From NCBI GenBank assembly GCA_016705235.1, contig JADIYP010000001.1:868001-932000 (forward strand): a DNA stretch of 64,000 nt, written 5' to 3'. Below, one piece after another: positions 62,897 to 64,000 of this stretch (position 1 is its first letter; the number at the start of each line of letters is the position of its first letter). The translations under genes and the position numbers were made by a program. The DNA comes from Candidatus Leptovillus affinis. Lineage in GTDB: Bacteria; Chloroflexota; Anaerolineae; Promineifilales; Promineifilaceae. Below the pieces are notes generated by a model, which saw only the letters and a list, made by a program, of their open reading frames with translations, did not search any database and was not told the origin of the DNA.

Positions 62897-63642
62897 GAAG
62901 GCCACCATGACGCCAGATCGAAGCCAAAACGGGCGGTTAAACGGCCGTTTGCCTCCGCAAAATAATCCGCCAGAAAGCGCCGCAAATCGGGCGATAACGC
63001 ATACTCCTCTTGCTGGCTGGCATTGCTGGCCTGGTGCAGTTGCTGGGGCGCAAACGTCGCCGCTGCGCCCAAAAACCGATAGAGCGCCTGCACCTGGGAC
63101 AAATTGCCCAACAACTGCTCATAAATCAGCCCGCAAACCTGCTCCGGCGGAAAAAGCCGGTCATATACGTCGATAAAATCCATATAGCGCCCGCGCCGCA
63201 GATAATGAAACGGGTTCACCGACACAGACGGGTCATATGGCGTTTCGCGGCTCGGTTCTTCCCAGAAGGCCTTTTCGATAGGCCAGGTTTCCAGCCCGTG
63301 ATTGCGCGAAAACCAATAATTTGAAATGGCCCGCTCAATCGGATCACGCAGCAAAATAACAATTTTCGCCTCTGGATAATGAGTCGCCAGACGTTCGGCC
63401 GCCAGCGCCGATTCCATGTAGCTGGCCGATTTTTCGCCGCGCAGCCATGTTTGGCCGCTGTCTGGAAAATAACAGGTTTCATAATATTCCAGACCGCGCG
63501 CATATAATTCGTTTTTTAAGAAAAATTTTGGCTCCGGGCGTAACGGCCGTGCCATGCAAATTTCCGGGTGCTCGTCCAGCAGGTGATACAAATAGGTTGT
63601 GCCGCTGCGCTGCGCCCCAATAATAAAAAAGTGTTCAGTCAT
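62887..63642 (-). CDS. Sulfotransferase domain protein
   Basis: A 251-residue sulfotransferase. The PAPS 5'-phosphosulfate loop is GAQRSGTTYLYHLLDEHP (residues 9-26) and the 3'-phosphate site is KIVILLRDPIERAISNYW. It resembles the heparan/NodH-type group that sulfates sugars. Together with the flanking genes it predicts a sulfated, amino-sugar-containing surface polysaccharide. It overlaps both neighbours by a few bases. Confidence 0.85.
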   Translation of the reverse strand: MTEHFFIIGAQRSGTTYLYHLLDEHPEICMARPLRPEPKFFLKNELYARGLEYYETCYFPDSGQTWLRGEKSASYMESALAAERLATHYPEAKIVILLRDPIERAISNYWFSRNHGLETWPIEKAFWEEPSRETPYDPSVSVNPFHYLRRGRYMDFIDVYDRLFPPEQVCGLIYEQLLGNLSQVQALYRFLGAAATFAPQQLHQASNASQQEEYALSPDLRRFLADYFAEANGRLTARFGFDLASWWPSCL

Positions 63643-64000
63643 GATGATGGGCGATCTCTTTAATGTAGTAGCTTTTGGTCGAACTGACCTGATTCAACAG
63701 GCGAATGATGTATTCGCCCAACATGCTCAGGATGAGCAGGCTCAGGCCATTAAAAAAGGACATCAGGACGATCAGCGTCGCCCAGCCGGCCACAGACGTG
63801 CCGATAAAAATGGCGCGTATCAGATAGTAAATGCCCAACAAAAAGCTGAGCAGGGAAATCACCATGCCCGCCAGACTGACAAACCGCAAAGGGTACGAGG
63901 AATAATTGAACAAAATCCGCATGACGAGTTCGAGGATTTTGATGAAGTTGTAGTTGCTTGTGCCCGACGGCCGTTTCTGATGCTCCACCCACACATTCGC
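63635..64000 (-). CDS. GT2-family glycosyltransferase, 3' part only
   Basis: The C-terminal end of a membrane glycosyltransferase of the DPM1/ArnC/GtrB kind; the catalytic N-terminus lies beyond the window. Visible are WVEHQKRPSGTSNYNFIKIL, which in this family precedes the membrane part, and two helices (LRFVSLAGMVISLLSFLLG and ATLIVLMSFFNGLSLLILSM) followed by GEYIIRLLNQVSSTKSYYI. Such enzymes transfer a sugar to undecaprenyl or dolichyl phosphate. It overlaps the sulfotransferase gene by 8 bases. Confidence 0.82.
   Translation of the reverse strand, partial: ANVWVEHQKRPSGTSNYNFIKILELVMRILFNYSSYPLRFVSLAGMVISLLSFLLGIYYLIRAIFIGTSVAGWATLIVLMSFFNGLSLLILSMLGEYIIRLLNQVSSTKSYYIKEIAHHHD

Larger units (their letters stand above)
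1..64000. repeat. Dispersed palindromic octamer ACGGCCGT
   Basis: The 8-base palindrome ACGGCCGT, most often as AACGGCCGT(T), recurs through the whole window in genes and spacers. A hand count of bases 1-7,750 gives 19 copies (for example 500-507 and 7737-7744). From base composition one copy in about 40 kb would be expected. In genes it is read as Thr-Ala-Val, Asn/Asp-Gly-Arg or x-Arg-Pro, so it appears in all three frames. It is missing from 22,721-27,225 and from two shorter gaps. It resembles the HIP1 palindrome of cyanobacteria in behaviour, with a different sequence. Confidence 0.95.

Noticed and set aside
1..64000. tRNA, rRNA or replication-origin features
   Set aside because: No cloverleaf, rRNA segment or DnaA-box cluster was recognised on reading both strands by eye; no scan was run.

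Overview
The window is a chromosomal segment of a GC-rich bacterium. Gene content fits a Chloroflexota lineage, probably Anaerolineae-like: large multi-GAF sensor kinases, LysM and SH3 surface proteins, a DUF1269 protein, an FMN-riboswitch ABC transporter of the RibXY type known from Chloroflexi, and a mix of monoderm-style lipoproteins with HlyD-type adaptors. This assignment is inference from family content; there is no rRNA, tRNA or CRISPR array in the window. Two repeat classes mark the genome: the palindromic octamer ACGGCCGT, present every few hundred bases in both genes and spacers (like HIP1 of cyanobacteria), and tracts of 7-base tandem repeats (like cyanobacterial STRRs).

Layout. 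1-6.7 kb: partial MFS transporter, PPOX-fold protein, two tandem orphan OmpR-type regulators, NudL-like hydrolase, and a RidA/response regulator/histidine kinase operon. 6.9-8.4 kb: small membrane protein, elongation factor P, LysM protein. 8.6-11.9 kb: a leucyl-tRNA synthetase without its CP1 editing domain, preceded by a leucine-rich leader peptide and two terminators (probable attenuator), then a repeat island with a large palindromic element, eleven copies of a 42-base hairpin repeat and a 7-base satellite. 11.9-15.6 kb: iron operon dtxR-feoA-feoB-feoC with feoB in three reading frames. 15.7-23.3 kb: a stretch in which almost every gene carries single-base frameshifts (prolyl oligopeptidase, an acyl-ACP-reductase-like fusion protein, MscS channel, archaeal-type ProRS). 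23.3-26.3 kb: AT-rich island with a membrane glycosyltransferase-like gene and an IS630 element. 26.3-33.7 kb: a second, bacterial-type ProRS, a five-GAF histidine kinase and adenine deaminase.

33.8-37.6 kb: NarL-type two-component system in one operon with an ABC-2 exporter. 38-44.2 kb: a MacB/DevCA-like exporter (two-domain FtsX permease, ATPase, two HlyD-like adaptors). 44.5-45.2 kb: DUF1269 protein and a 42-residue membrane protein. 45.3-48.2 kb: FMN riboswitch and ribX-ribY-ATPase riboflavin uptake operon. 48.2-52 kb: DUF4349 lipoprotein, phosphodiesterase, tsaE-tsaB-rimI. 52-58.6 kb: epimerase on the plus strand, then a minus-strand run lipoprotein, two methyltransferases, prmC, tsaC, SH3 protein and a GT4 glycosyltransferase; with TsaE/TsaB this supplies three of the four t6A37 tRNA-modification proteins. 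58.7-60.1 kb: a four-repeat secreted protein. 60.2-64 kb: surface polysaccharide genes (flippase, sugar aminotransferase, sulfotransferase, GT2 glycosyltransferase cut by the window edge).
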